Source: Clostridium sp. LS (lineage in GTDB: Bacteria; Bacillota; Clostridia; Clostridiales; Clostridiaceae). Taken from it: a stretch of 32,267 bases of DNA. The stretch covers positions 1 through 32,267 of the forward strand of contig NZ_AUUU01000035.1 in the NCBI RefSeq assembly GCF_002760435.1, written 5' to 3'. The position numbers and the translations under genes are program-made. The notes beneath the pieces were generated by a model, which did no database searches, had not been told where the DNA came from, and saw only the letters and a list, made by a program, of their open reading frames with translations. This document shows, piece after piece, positions 15,981-24,198 of the stretch. How positions within the stretch are numbered: the stretch's first letter is position 1; every line of letters starts with the position of its first letter.

Positions 15981-16177
15981 TTTAACTCAGTTATGAGTTA
16001 AGAGTTATGAGTTCACAGTTTAGGTAGAAAAGCCTACAGGCTTTTCTTATATTATATATTTTGGAAATCCCTCCAGGGATTTCATCCTCAACTCTTAACC
16101 TTTAATTCTCAACTCTCAACTGAAATTTTTTAACTTTTAACTTTTAACTTTTAACTTTTAACTTTTAACTGAGTTAA
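15981..16177. repeat. Palindromic intergenic repeat element (MITE/REP-like)
   Basis: The whole permease-xylosidase gap is one structured element. Its ends are inverted: TTAACTCAGTTA near 15982 and TTAACTGAGTTAA ending at 16177. Inside are heptad-like GAGTTAA/AAGTTAA units in opposite orientations on the two sides. Two near-perfect hairpins lie in the middle: GAAAAGCCT-AC-AGGCTTTTC (16027-16046) and GAAATCCCT-CC-AGGGATTTC (16064-16083). It carries no ORF. It ends directly at the permease stop codon and begins at the xylosidase ribosome binding site. Such elements are usually dispersed; I cannot count copies from one window. Confidence 0.75.
16131..16170. repeat. Heptamer tandem repeat TAACTTT, 5.7 copies
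   Basis: Five perfect TAACTTT units (16131-16165) are followed by TAACT. The array forms the right arm of the palindromic element and is likely to vary in copy number by slippage. Confidence 0.9.
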
Positions 16178-17005
16178 TTAGCCTTTTACTGATCCGGCTG
16201 CTACTCCTCCAACAATATACTTTTGTCCTAATATAAATATTATTAAAACAGGAAGTAATGTTAAAATAATATCAGCACTAACTAAGTTCCATGAATTTTC
16301 AAATGCTCCAAAGAAATTATAAACTGCTAAAGTCATTGGCCACTTTGTTGAATTATTTAGGTAGTAAAGAGGCATTGTAAAGTCATTCCATACAGCCATA
16401 AAATTTAAAACAAACAGAGTTGAAATAATTGGCTTTAATAATGGTAGAATTATTTTTACAAATAATCTAACTGGTCCGCATCCATCTATAACTGCTGCTT
16501 CATCTATTTCCCGGGGAATTGTTGAAATAAATCCATAGGATAAAAACAAACTAAGAGGAATATTAATTGCTGCATAAACAAGAATAATACCTATTCTTGT
16601 ATTTACAAGATTTAATGCCTGCAAAACCTTCATTAGTGCAACATTGTTAATTGGTATAGCAATACCAGAAAGAATAAAATAGTAAATCAGATTATTTATG
16701 CCTTTACGATTTCTAGCAATAACAAAGGCTGCCGCTGCTACTACAATTACAATAATTAAAACACTGCAGGTAGCATATAAAAGACTATTAAAGAATGATG
16801 ATACTAGTTTTCCTTGTTCAATTACTGTTTTATAGTTTGCAAATATCCATTCTTTAGGCAGTGAAAGAGACATCTTATTGGATTCACCTTGTGTTTTGAA
16901 GGAATTAAGAAGTAAAACCACCATTGGTATTAGTACCAGTAAGCTTATAAAAATTGATATAACATTTGCTGCTATGCTTCCAACTGATTTCTTTAAAGTA
17001 CCCAT
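16178..17005 (-). CDS. Sugar ABC transporter permease (MalG-like, CUT1)
   Basis: A 275-residue inner membrane permease with six predicted helices. The EAA loop is EAAVIDGCGPVRLFVKIILPLLKP, which contacts the ATPase. The conserved N-terminal NSFK and C-terminal QKYIVGGVAAGSVKG mark the MalG side of the CUT1 family. Its ATG overlaps the stop of the upstream permease by one base (TAATG), with GGAGG upstream, so the two are translationally coupled. No ATPase gene is present; a shared MsmX-like ATPase elsewhere probably energises the system (family knowledge). Confidence 0.93.
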   Translation of the reverse strand: MGTLKKSVGSIAANVISIFISLLVLIPMVVLLLNSFKTQGESNKMSLSLPKEWIFANYKTVIEQGKLVSSFFNSLLYATCSVLIIVIVVAAAAFVIARNRKGINNLIYYFILSGIAIPINNVALMKVLQALNLVNTRIGIILVYAAINIPLSLFLSYGFISTIPREIDEAAVIDGCGPVRLFVKIILPLLKPIISTLFVLNFMAVWNDFTMPLYYLNNSTKWPMTLAVYNFFGAFENSWNLVSADIILTLLPVLIIFILGQKYIVGGVAAGSVKG

Positions 17006-17883
17006 TACATATCTACCTCCTTATTTTCCATAGATTTTATAATAAAATATACTAGTAACATTAATGCAAAGAATAATATACTTGATAATGTTGTACCCAT
17101 TGCATAATTTCCTTTAGAGAACTCCTTATAAACCGCTGTGTTAATTACTCCTGTTGCATTACCTGGGCCACCATTTGTTAATGAATAGATCATATCAAAT
17201 ACTCTAAATCCATATGTTACGTTTAGAATTGTTACATTTATAATAATTGGCTTTAATAATGGCAAGGTTATTAAGCGAAACTTTTGCCAAAAATTAGCAC
17301 CATCAATATTTGCAGCTTCATAGTAATCAGGAGAAATAGACATTAATCCTGCAATAATAACAACCATTATATATCCCATACCCTTCCATGTGTCTACTGA
17401 CATAACGGTTGCAAAAACAATTTTTAAATCGGTTAACCAATTCATAGCTAAGAAATTTAACCCTACAGACTTAAGAAAGTTATTTACAAAACCTGTATCA
17501 GGATGTAACATACTTTTAAATACTAGTCCAACTACTAAATAGGACATTACTTGTGGAGAAAAAATAACCATTCTGTGAAAGTTTTTTAATTTAATAACTT
17601 TTTGAGTTAGTAATAATGCTAAAGCTAATCCTACTACTGTTTTCATTATTGTTGTTACTGTTGTAAATAATACTGTATTCCATAAATACGCACGATATTC
17701 TGGTTTCCCTTTCAATACTTCTGCATAGTTTTTTAATCCTACAAAATTAATTTTATCAGTGAAGTTATTCCAATCAGTAAAAGAGTATAATATACCAATA
17801 ATTCCTGGTAAAAAGCAAAGTAAGAAGAATATTATAAGTGCACCGCTTGTAAAATACCACGGATATAATTTTTTCCTGTCCAT
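17005..17883 (-). CDS. Sugar ABC transporter permease (MalF-like, CUT1)
   Basis: A 292-residue permease with six predicted helices and the EAA loop EAANIDGANFWQKFRLITLPLLKP. The opening PGIIGILYSFTDWNN and the ending TNGGPGNATGVINTAVYKEF are typical of MalF/LacF-type proteins without the large periplasmic insertion. It pairs with the permease encoded next. Its GGAGGGG site can be masked by the hairpin at 17892-17926, so its translation may be lower than that of the binding protein or be controlled. Confidence 0.93.
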   Translation of the reverse strand: MDRKKLYPWYFTSGALIIFFLLCFLPGIIGILYSFTDWNNFTDKINFVGLKNYAEVLKGKPEYRAYLWNTVLFTTVTTIMKTVVGLALALLLTQKVIKLKNFHRMVIFSPQVMSYLVVGLVFKSMLHPDTGFVNNFLKSVGLNFLAMNWLTDLKIVFATVMSVDTWKGMGYIMVVIIAGLMSISPDYYEAANIDGANFWQKFRLITLPLLKPIIINVTILNVTYGFRVFDMIYSLTNGGPGNATGVINTAVYKEFSKGNYAMGTTLSSILFFALMLLVYFIIKSMENKEVDM

Positions 17884-17891
17884 TTAAACCC

Positions 17892-17939
17892 CTCCATTTT
17901 AGAAAAATAAGGCTTCTAAAATGGAGAAACCTTATTTTT
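17892..17939 (-). promoter_or_regulatory. Two mutually exclusive hairpins, one masking the permease ribosome binding site
   Basis: Stem A is a perfect 13-bp pairing of 17892-17904 (CTCCATTTTAGAA) with 17914-17926. Its arm contains four bases of the GGAGGGG site of the downstream permease. Stem B pairs AAAAATAAGG (17903-17912) with CCTTATTTTT (17930-17939). Stem B uses the loop of stem A, so the two compete or form a pseudoknot. It lies between binding-protein stop and permease start. Confidence 0.7.
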
Positions 17940-17963
17940 ATTTACTATAATTAATTACTGTGA

Positions 17964-19298
17964 TTATTTATTCCAATCAGGATCTTTTTGTAGCTGAGCT
18001 TGTTCTTTTCTTCTATTCATAATTGTTTGTAAAACTTGTTGTGGAGTAGATGATCCAGTATACATAGCTTCTAAATCCTTACCAACATCCATCCATTGGC
18101 TGTCAATGTATTTAACACCAGCCTGCATAACCATTCCTTTTTGTAATGAATCAATATATGCTTGATCTTCTTTTGAATATTTTGATTTGATTTCTGGCCA
18201 GCATAATTCAGATAATCCTGGCTGTCCATCTAAACGTTTTTGTAAATTTTCAGGTTTTGCTAAGAAATCAAAGAATTTCTTTGCTTCTTCAACATGTTTT
18301 CCGTTTTTGTTTATGAAATATGCATTACTTGCTGGATTTACACCGATTGCTTGATTATCTCCCCAAGGCATTACAAAAATACCTAATTTATTAACATCGA
18401 AATCTGGGAAGTCTGCTTTTACTTCATTTCTCCAAGCTGATTCTGCTATAAACATTGCTGCTTTTCCATTTGCCATTGCTTCTTTTGCGTTTTCAACTGT
18501 ATTGCTTAAATAATTGTCTCCATAGAATCCTAAATCTGCACATTCTTTTAACTCACTAATAATAGTTTGTAATTCAGGTACAGAATCTAAATCAACTTCA
18601 TTTTTATTAAGTTTATTATATAAGTCTGGATGCTTTTGTTGATACATAGCCCCTGTTTCAAATAAAGGAAGAACTTGATGCCATCCATTTTGAGTGCCTT
18701 CATATATTGGTGTAACCCCTGAATCTTTTATCTTTTGACATACATTTTTAAATTCTGCATAATTAGTTGGAATTTTCAATCCTAATTTATCAAATATTTC
18801 TTTATTGTATACGTAGAAATACATCTTCTTACCTGGGAAAGTAATTCCATAAACCTTTCCGTTATAAGAAATTGAAGGAAGAACATTTGGGTCCATTCTC
18901 TTTACCCATTCTTCATTTGATACATCCAAAACATATTTTTCTGGATTAACTCTTGTTACTAGGTTTAATGGGTCAGCATCTGCACAGAAAATATCTGGCG
19001 CTTCACCTGAGTCTAATTTAACTTTTAATAAGTCACGCCATTGTGCATCTGGTGAAATTTGAAAATCAATTTTAATGCCTGTTTCCTTTTCAAATTCCTT
19101 TGCTAAATCTTGTACAACACCAGACGTAGGAAGTCCTGATTGATGTGAACCAAATGTTAATGTAACTTTTTCACCACCCCCTGAAGATTTTGAATCAGTT
19201 GCAGTATCATTAGATTTTCCCCCGCATCCTGCAAGTACTCCACCTGCCATAACAGTAATACAAAGAGCACTTAATACTTTTACTAAACGTTTTCTCAT
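17964..19298 (-). CDS. Sugar ABC transporter substrate-binding lipoprotein
   Basis: A 444-residue solute-binding protein of the CUT1 class. It has a lipoprotein signal peptide with basic residues, a hydrophobic stretch and the lipobox LAGC with Cys25. The mature part starts with a serine/glycine-rich linker and then VTLTFGSHQSG, as in MalE-like proteins. It is anchored to the outer face of the membrane and delivers sugar to the two permeases. GGAGGG lies 8 bases before the ATG at 19298; an earlier in-frame ATG lacks a site. It is the first gene of the operon and faces the sensor kinase gene. The xylosidase suggests alpha-xyloside or xyloglucan oligosaccharide as ligand (inference). Confidence 0.93.
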   Translation of the reverse strand: MRKRLVKVLSALCITVMAGGVLAGCGGKSNDTATDSKSSGGGEKVTLTFGSHQSGLPTSGVVQDLAKEFEKETGIKIDFQISPDAQWRDLLKVKLDSGEAPDIFCADADPLNLVTRVNPEKYVLDVSNEEWVKRMDPNVLPSISYNGKVYGITFPGKKMYFYVYNKEIFDKLGLKIPTNYAEFKNVCQKIKDSGVTPIYEGTQNGWHQVLPLFETGAMYQQKHPDLYNKLNKNEVDLDSVPELQTIISELKECADLGFYGDNYLSNTVENAKEAMANGKAAMFIAESAWRNEVKADFPDFDVNKLGIFVMPWGDNQAIGVNPASNAYFINKNGKHVEEAKKFFDFLAKPENLQKRLDGQPGLSELCWPEIKSKYSKEDQAYIDSLQKGMVMQAGVKYIDSQWMDVGKDLEAMYTGSSTPQQVLQTIMNRRKEQAQLQKDPDWNK

Positions 19299-19360
19299 AA
19301 ATGTATCCCTCCATCTTTTTAATACTTGCAATATCGCATATGCTTGATGATATGCTTTAC

Positions 19361-19394
19361 ATTGAGTACATTCTTATGATAACATTTACTCAAT
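19361..19394. promoter_or_regulatory. Inverted repeat in the divergent control region
   Basis: ATTGAGTA (19361-19368) and TACTCAAT (19387-19394) are perfect 8-bp inverted arms with an 18-bp spacer, so the arm centres are 26 bp apart. The site lies upstream of the binding-protein gene, 63 bp from its start, and could bind the YesN-type regulator or a repressor. The arm TTGAGT could also serve as a weak minus-strand -35. Confidence 0.4.
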
Positions 19395-19425
19395 TTATTA
19401 GACATAGACAAAACAAAACTTCCTT

Positions 19426-19454
19426 TTGCACTTTTTTGAACATTAGTATATAAT
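19426..19454 (+). promoter_or_regulatory. Promoter of the sensor kinase operon
   Basis: TTGCAC (19426-19431) and a perfect TATAAT (19449-19454) are separated by 17 bp. Transcription would start near 19461, leaving a very short leader before AAAAGGAGG and the ATG at 19478. Confidence 0.75.
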
Positions 19455-19477
19455 ACTTTTGAAAAGGAGGGCTTATA

Positions 19478-21352
19478 ATGAATATGCGATTTAACTATTC
19501 TCAAAAGGTATATTTGTTCTTTATTTATGGACTTTTAGTAATTGCGCTATTGTCTTTATTTTTCATATCTTTCTATTCTTTTTACAGTAAAGATATTTAT
19601 AAAGATGCAAAAACAAAGTCAGAAACGCTTTGTACCTCTGTTCAAAATTCTGTCTCTACAGAGCTTAATAATATGTCAACTATATCAATGAATATTGTAT
19701 ACTCTAATGCTATAAAGAAAAACTTTACAAGCTTTGCAAAAAATAATACTAATAAAATTGAACTTGATAATTTTTCTGTATCTCGAGAAAACGTTTTATC
19801 CATCTATGATATTATCACAGCTATTATTGGCCCCTATCAATCTGCATCTCAAGTCAACCTTTACACCCTTAACGGAATATCCATAGGCTCCGGTTCTTTT
19901 CAAGGAGTTACAAATGTCAATTTAAGCTCCATTCCTTGGTATGATGAAACTATTAATAAGAATGGTGGAAAAAATATTTCAACTACTGCAAAACTCACAA
20001 ATGATATTAAAAAAAATTATTATAATTCCAAAGATGAATATTTATCACTAACTCGTTTATTTTTTAACAGCACTAATGAACCAGAAGGTATTGTTGAGGT
20101 GTTGCAGGATTATAAGGTTGTATTTTCTTTAATTTCAGAATTAAAGAGTAGAAATCCTTCAACTTCATTTTATGTTTACAATGAAAAAAACGAATTAGTT
20201 TATCCAAATAATTCAGATTTAACTACTGATATAAACTATATTGACGTTATTAAAAGTAATAACCTAGCTCCATCTGTAGGAGCATTAGCTAATTTAGGAA
20301 ATAACGAAAACGTTCTTATTACCTACCAAAAAATTGAGCCATATGGCTGGACAGTCATTACCAGCGAACCTAAGGACATTGTATTTAGGTCACTATATGC
20401 ATTTGAGCAAGGTTTTATTATTATAATAATTCTTTCAATTTTCTTTACTTTGTTACTATGTTTTGTTATATCAACTCGTTTAACATATCCCTTAAGCAGA
20501 TTAACAAAGGCAACAAAAAAGGTAACTATAAGCAGAGTATTAAGCGAAAAAGAACTTATATTAGACCCTGTTGACAGTAATATAAGTGAAATTACAGAGC
20601 TATATAAATCTTTTATGGAAATGTATGATAAACTGAGGGATTCTTCCCACGAAATTTTATTATTAAGATCCGAAGAAACTAGAGCTAAACTTCAGGCGAC
20701 TCAATCTCTTGTTAATCCGCATTTTTTATATAATAATTTAACAAACATAAGTATTATGGCAGAGGAAGAGATGAATGAAGATATTATAAAGATGTGCCAT
20801 TCATTGTGTGATTATTTTCGTTATATTACTGCCAGTGATGAAACTGCAGTTCCTTTATCTGAAGAAATTTTTTATACAGAAAAATATATTGATTGTATGA
20901 AAATGAGATATGGTGACGATTTAATTTATCATTCTGATATTCACAAGGATACAGAAAATATATTAATTCCTAAATTAATAGTTCAGCCTATTGTGGAAAA
21001 TGCATTTAAACATGGATTATGTTCATCACCTCCATGGTATTTAAATATTACTTCCAGCATAGAAGATGATAAATGGTTAATTCATATTGAAGATAATGGC
21101 GGATGTCTTAGTGATGAGAAAAAGGAGGAGCTATTATCAACATTTCATAATCTAAATAAAGACAAGGAGCTAAAAAATCTAAAAATAGGCGGCATGGGTA
21201 CTAAAAATGTTTATTTAAGACTTAAACTTTTATATAATGAAAATGCTATTTTTGAAATCAATAATTCTAAAAGCAATAAAACTATCTTTACAATTGGTGG
21301 CCCAATTTATTATAATAAGGAGGATTTTTATGGAAACTATACACAATTATAA
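19478..21352 (+). CDS. Sensor histidine kinase, YesM type
   Basis: A 624-residue membrane kinase. Helix 1 is at about residues 12-34. A large extracellular sensor region (about 35-305, Cache-like) follows, then helix 2 at about 311-333 and a HAMP linker to about 385. The His_kinase segment LVNPHFLYNNLTNIS has phosphoacceptor His415. The ATPase domain has the N-box IVQPIVENAFKHGL and the G-box HIEDNGG. Such kinases sense extracellular sugars or a binding protein and phosphorylate YesN-type regulators. It is divergent from the ABC operon and overlaps its regulator gene by 23 bp, a standard arrangement for sugar-uptake control. Confidence 0.93.
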   Translation: MNMRFNYSQKVYLFFIYGLLVIALLSLFFISFYSFYSKDIYKDAKTKSETLCTSVQNSVSTELNNMSTISMNIVYSNAIKKNFTSFAKNNTNKIELDNFSVSRENVLSIYDIITAIIGPYQSASQVNLYTLNGISIGSGSFQGVTNVNLSSIPWYDETINKNGGKNISTTAKLTNDIKKNYYNSKDEYLSLTRLFFNSTNEPEGIVEVLQDYKVVFSLISELKSRNPSTSFYVYNEKNELVYPNNSDLTTDINYIDVIKSNNLAPSVGALANLGNNENVLITYQKIEPYGWTVITSEPKDIVFRSLYAFEQGFIIIIILSIFFTLLLCFVISTRLTYPLSRLTKATKKVTISRVLSEKELILDPVDSNISEITELYKSFMEMYDKLRDSSHEILLLRSEETRAKLQATQSLVNPHFLYNNLTNISIMAEEEMNEDIIKMCHSLCDYFRYITASDETAVPLSEEIFYTEKYIDCMKMRYGDDLIYHSDIHKDTENILIPKLIVQPIVENAFKHGLCSSPPWYLNITSSIEDDKWLIHIEDNGGCLSDEKKEELLSTFHNLNKDKELKNLKIGGMGTKNVYLRLKLLYNENAIFEINNSKSNKTIFTIGGPIYYNKEDFYGNYTQL

Positions 21353-22100
21353 ATATCTTGTGGTAGAGGATGAGCATTTAATTAGGCAAAATTTAATAAA
21401 GAAAATCAATTCTTTATCTGTTCCTCTTGAATTAGTTGGTGAGGCTAGTAACGGTGAAAATGCTATCAAGCTTATAGAGCAATTATATCCATCCCTAGTA
21501 ATAACTGATATAAAAATGCCTCAATCTGATGGTTTAGAACTTATTAAATATATTCACTTAAACCATCCCCATATTAAAACAATGATATTAAGCGGATATA
21601 ATGACTTTAAATATGCTCAAACAGCACTAAAATATGGAGTAAAAGATTTTCTTTTAAAGCCAATTAAGCTAGATGAACTTAATTCAGCACTACAAAACAT
21701 TCTTGTTCTTCTAGATTCAGAAAATAAAGAAGTATCTTCTTTTTCCATTGATCCACATAACTTAAAACCAGAAAATCTAAGCCAGCTTCTAGAAAATTAT
21801 CTGCTTAATAATTATGCTTCTATAACATCATTAAACACAATTGCCGATAAATTTGGATTTACAAATGAATATCTAAGTAAAATATTTAAAAAATATACAG
21901 GCGAAACTCCACTAAAATATATTACAAAACTTCGAATTAATGAATCAAAACAGCTTCTAATCAATCAGCCAGACATGGAAATAAAAAAGGTTGGAGAGTT
22001 AGTTGGATATAAGGATGCCTTTTACTTTAGCCGCGTATTCAAATCAAATGTAGGCGTTTATCCTAGTGATTATAGGTTAAAACACCTAAATTCCAATTAA
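21330..22100 (+). CDS. Response regulator with AraC-type DNA-binding domain, YesN type
   Basis: A 256-residue two-domain regulator. The receiver domain (about 7-125) has the acidic pair Glu13/Asp14, phosphoacceptor Asp60 in LVITDIKMP and Lys110. The C-terminal AraC domain (about 155-250) holds two helix-turn-helix units, ending GYKDAFYFSRVFKSNVGVYPSDYR. Length is short for YesN proteins, with almost no central linker domain. AAGGAGG precedes the ATG at 21330, which lies inside the kinase gene, so translation is coupled. It probably activates the divergent ABC-xylosidase operon. Confidence 0.93.
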   Translation: METIHNYKYLVVEDEHLIRQNLIKKINSLSVPLELVGEASNGENAIKLIEQLYPSLVITDIKMPQSDGLELIKYIHLNHPHIKTMILSGYNDFKYAQTALKYGVKDFLLKPIKLDELNSALQNILVLLDSENKEVSSFSIDPHNLKPENLSQLLENYLLNNYASITSLNTIADKFGFTNEYLSKIFKKYTGETPLKYITKLRINESKQLLINQPDMEIKKVGELVGYKDAFYFSRVFKSNVGVYPSDYRLKHLNSN

Positions 22101-22112
22101 AGGAGAATTATT

Positions 22113-23012
22113 TTGTTTAATAATATTAATAGATTAAAAGAAAAGAAAATGTTTAAAGATCTAGAGCACAGTGAATTTTTGCCTAATGGATTTTTAATAT
22201 TACTTGTTTTTGCTATATTGTGGGGAGGAAGTTTTGGTTTAGGCAGACTTATATCAACATACCTACTAAAAGATGTAACTAATCAAACTTTGGGACTATC
22301 ACTTCGCAGCATTATAACATGTGGCTTTCAAATTTTCATATTTTTTCTGTGGGTAAGATTTATAGAAAGAAGGAAATTTTCCACTGTGGGCTTTAGAGGA
22401 AATAGCAGGTTATACAAGTTTATTATAGGCTTCTTTATAGGAATTATCTCTATTACAATAATAACTTTTATCTTGTTCCTTGCAGGGGCAATACAAATTG
22501 AAATTGTGCAAAACATTAATATGAGTATAAGCTCATATATTGGAATAATAGTAATAGTTGCAGGATGGCTTGTTCAAAGCGCTTCAGAAGAGATAGGCAT
22601 AAGAGGGTGGTTAATACCGCTTTTAGGAGCAAAGTATAATCCTCTAATATCTATTTTAGTAACGTCTATTACCTTTGGGGTTTTACATCTTTTTGTGCCA
22701 ACAGCAACGATACTATCATTTGCAAATTTAATTTTATCTGGAATTTTTTTTGCTCTATATGCTATAAGCGAAGACTCCCTTTTAGGTGTCTGGGGTTGTC
22801 ATTTTGGTTGGAATTTAGCACTAGGCAATATATACGCATTTAGCGTGAGTGGATTTTCCCCAAGAGGTTCTGCAATTTTTAAAATTAAAGTTATTGGGGA
22901 CAACCTGTTAACAGGGGGTCAATTTGGACCAGAAGGTGGACTCCTAGCTACATTAATTGTAATTATTGGAATCATAATATGCTGCATTAGGATTAAAAAA
23001 AGTCTTGCTTAA
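22113..23012 (+). CDS. CPBP-family intramembrane metalloprotease
   Basis: A 299-residue protein with about eight hydrophobic segments and the CPBP (Abi/CAAX protease) motifs EEIGIRGW near residues 159-166, FGVLHLF and WGCHFGWNLALGN. The glutamates and histidines would bind the catalytic metal within the membrane. The start is a TTG, supported by AAAGGAG at proper spacing. That site overlaps the stop codon of the regulator gene, so the protease is translationally coupled to the two-component system. Roles of the family range from peptide processing to bacteriocin immunity; its tie to xyloside uptake is unclear. Confidence 0.88.
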   Translation: MFNNINRLKEKKMFKDLEHSEFLPNGFLILLVFAILWGGSFGLGRLISTYLLKDVTNQTLGLSLRSIITCGFQIFIFFLWVRFIERRKFSTVGFRGNSRLYKFIIGFFIGIISITIITFILFLAGAIQIEIVQNINMSISSYIGIIVIVAGWLVQSASEEIGIRGWLIPLLGAKYNPLISILVTSITFGVLHLFVPTATILSFANLILSGIFFALYAISEDSLLGVWGCHFGWNLALGNIYAFSVSGFSPRGSAIFKIKVIGDNLLTGGQFGPEGGLLATLIVIIGIIICCIRIKKSLA

Positions 23013-23035
23013 GTAAATATTATAATTTCCATATA

Positions 23036-23071
23036 GATGAAGAATCTTACTGCATAATAAGCTTCTTCATC
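23036..23071. terminator. Hairpin between convergent genes, weak terminator
   Basis: GATGAAGAA (23036-23044) pairs with TTCTTCATC (23063-23071) around an 18-base loop. Neither side has a proper T-run, so termination is uncertain. It lies between the converging protease and replisome-organizer-like genes. Confidence 0.4.
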
Positions 23072-23158
23072 CACCTGTTAATATCAAGCCATATTCACAC
23101 ATCAATATTTGGCTGCCAAAATACATTTGTATCTGTATATAACTTTAAAACTGACAGA

Positions 23159-23908
23159 TTAAAAAGCCCACTCTGAAACCACACTTTCCCCTTCCTCCAA
23201 TGGCTTCCCTTCTTCAGAATCATAAAAATGTATAAGAGAATTATCTTCTGGTTCTTCATCAGTTACTTTAATGTGCATATCTGTTTTCCTATTTTTATTT
23301 GCCTTTTTGCTTTTCTTCTTTTCCAAAGGTATAGGTATCGGAATATTGTCTCGTAAATTAGTTATTTGTTTGTTATCACTAATATTTTTATCAATATTAG
23401 TAACATCTTTATTATGAATATTTAAATTTCTACTGGCATCATTTCTGATATTTTCCGTTTCAATTTTACCTGCTTCTTTATTAGATTCTATATCAATTTC
23501 ATTTTTGACATCTGCTGCAGCTACATTAACTTCTTCATTCTTAATATTAGAGTCCGTCTCCTCAGATTTAGCATTTTCTTTAACCATAATGTTCTGATGT
23601 TTAGCAAAATTTTTCACTCTATAAACATTATCTTCATTAATCCCAATCATTTCTAATTCCATAAAAACATCCATAGCTAATTTTACTTGTTCAATACTTC
23701 TATTAAATTCTATTGCCAAAGTCTCTATTGTATAAGGAATGGTTTTAGACATATACAAATCTCCTGCTAAATTAACCTTCCCAGCTAATGCCAAAAGTCT
23801 TGTCCATATGTAATGAATAAGGTCTCTTTCAGGCTTCATATCTATTATTTTAAATTTTGTATCTTCATACATATCTACTCTTAATTTTATATTTCTTCTT
23901 TCTCTCAT
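23159..23908 (-). CDS. Phage replisome organizer N-terminal domain protein
   Basis: A 249-residue protein. The first 110 residues (RRNIKLRVDMYEDTKFKIIDMKPERDLIHYIWTRLLALAGKVNLAGDLYMSKTIPYT...) match the winged-helix domain of phage replisome organizers and DnaD-like primosomal proteins. The remainder is a low-complexity Asn/Lys/Glu/Asp-rich tail without the usual DnaD C-terminal domain. The tail ends EEGESVVSEWAF. The ATG at 23908 has AAGGAG 10 bases away. No other phage gene is near, so it is a domesticated or relict gene, or a chromosomal relative. It may bind DNA; the role is unknown. Confidence 0.78.
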   Translation of the reverse strand: MRERRNIKLRVDMYEDTKFKIIDMKPERDLIHYIWTRLLALAGKVNLAGDLYMSKTIPYTIETLAIEFNRSIEQVKLAMDVFMELEMIGINEDNVYRVKNFAKHQNIMVKENAKSEETDSNIKNEEVNVAAADVKNEIDIESNKEAGKIETENIRNDASRNLNIHNKDVTNIDKNISDNKQITNLRDNIPIPIPLEKKKSKKANKNRKTDMHIKVTDEEPEDNSLIHFYDSEEGKPLEEGESVVSEWAF

Positions 23909-24036
23909 CTTGATCAATCTCCTTATAATTTCATTTTTTTATATTATCTATTTAAGTTATATGGTTTACTTAATAAAATTACAGGAAATTTTAAAATTTT
24001 TTTTAGATCACTCCACAATCTATAATTTCTCAATAT

Positions 24037-24094
24037 AAAAATATAATGCGTTGATTTTAGAGCTTTAACTCTATTAATCAACGCATTATATTTT
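24037..24094 (-). terminator. Strong bidirectional terminator behind the Hsp70/J-domain genes
   Basis: A perfect 19-bp stem (24037-24055 with 24076-24094; core ATAATGCGTTGATT) has a second short inner stem TAGAG/CTCTA in its loop. T-runs follow in both directions. The remaining gap 23909-24036 shows nothing. Confidence 0.85.
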
Positions 24095-24095
24095 T

Positions 24096-24170
24096 TCATT
24101 TAATTTGATTGAAGTTTAAATAAAACCATTTAACATGCCTAAACTTACCATTAGGATTATCACTTTGCAT
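24096..24170 (-). CDS. Possible 24-residue small protein
   Basis: An ATG at 24170 opens a 24-codon frame (MQSDNPNGK..., ending NQIK) that closes at the edge of the terminator. It is preceded by TAGGAGAAGGA, a strong ribosome binding site, 28 bases after the J-domain gene. The peptide is basic and not hydrophobic. The good site and exact fit before the terminator favour a real gene, but codon statistics on 24 codons cannot decide. Confidence 0.35.
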   Translation of the reverse strand: MQSDNPNGKFRHVKWFYLNFNQIK

Positions 24171-24198
24171 TATAATATCCTTCTCCTAAAATAAAGTT

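Noticed and set aside
16027..16083. CRISPR-like palindromic repeats
   Set aside because: The two hairpins differ in sequence and there are no regularly spaced repeats with spacers or cas genes.
21237..21329. Longer start for the response regulator at 21237
   Set aside because: The extra residues come from an alternative frame of the kinase gene. AAGGAGG precedes the ATG at 21330, where the receiver domain begins.
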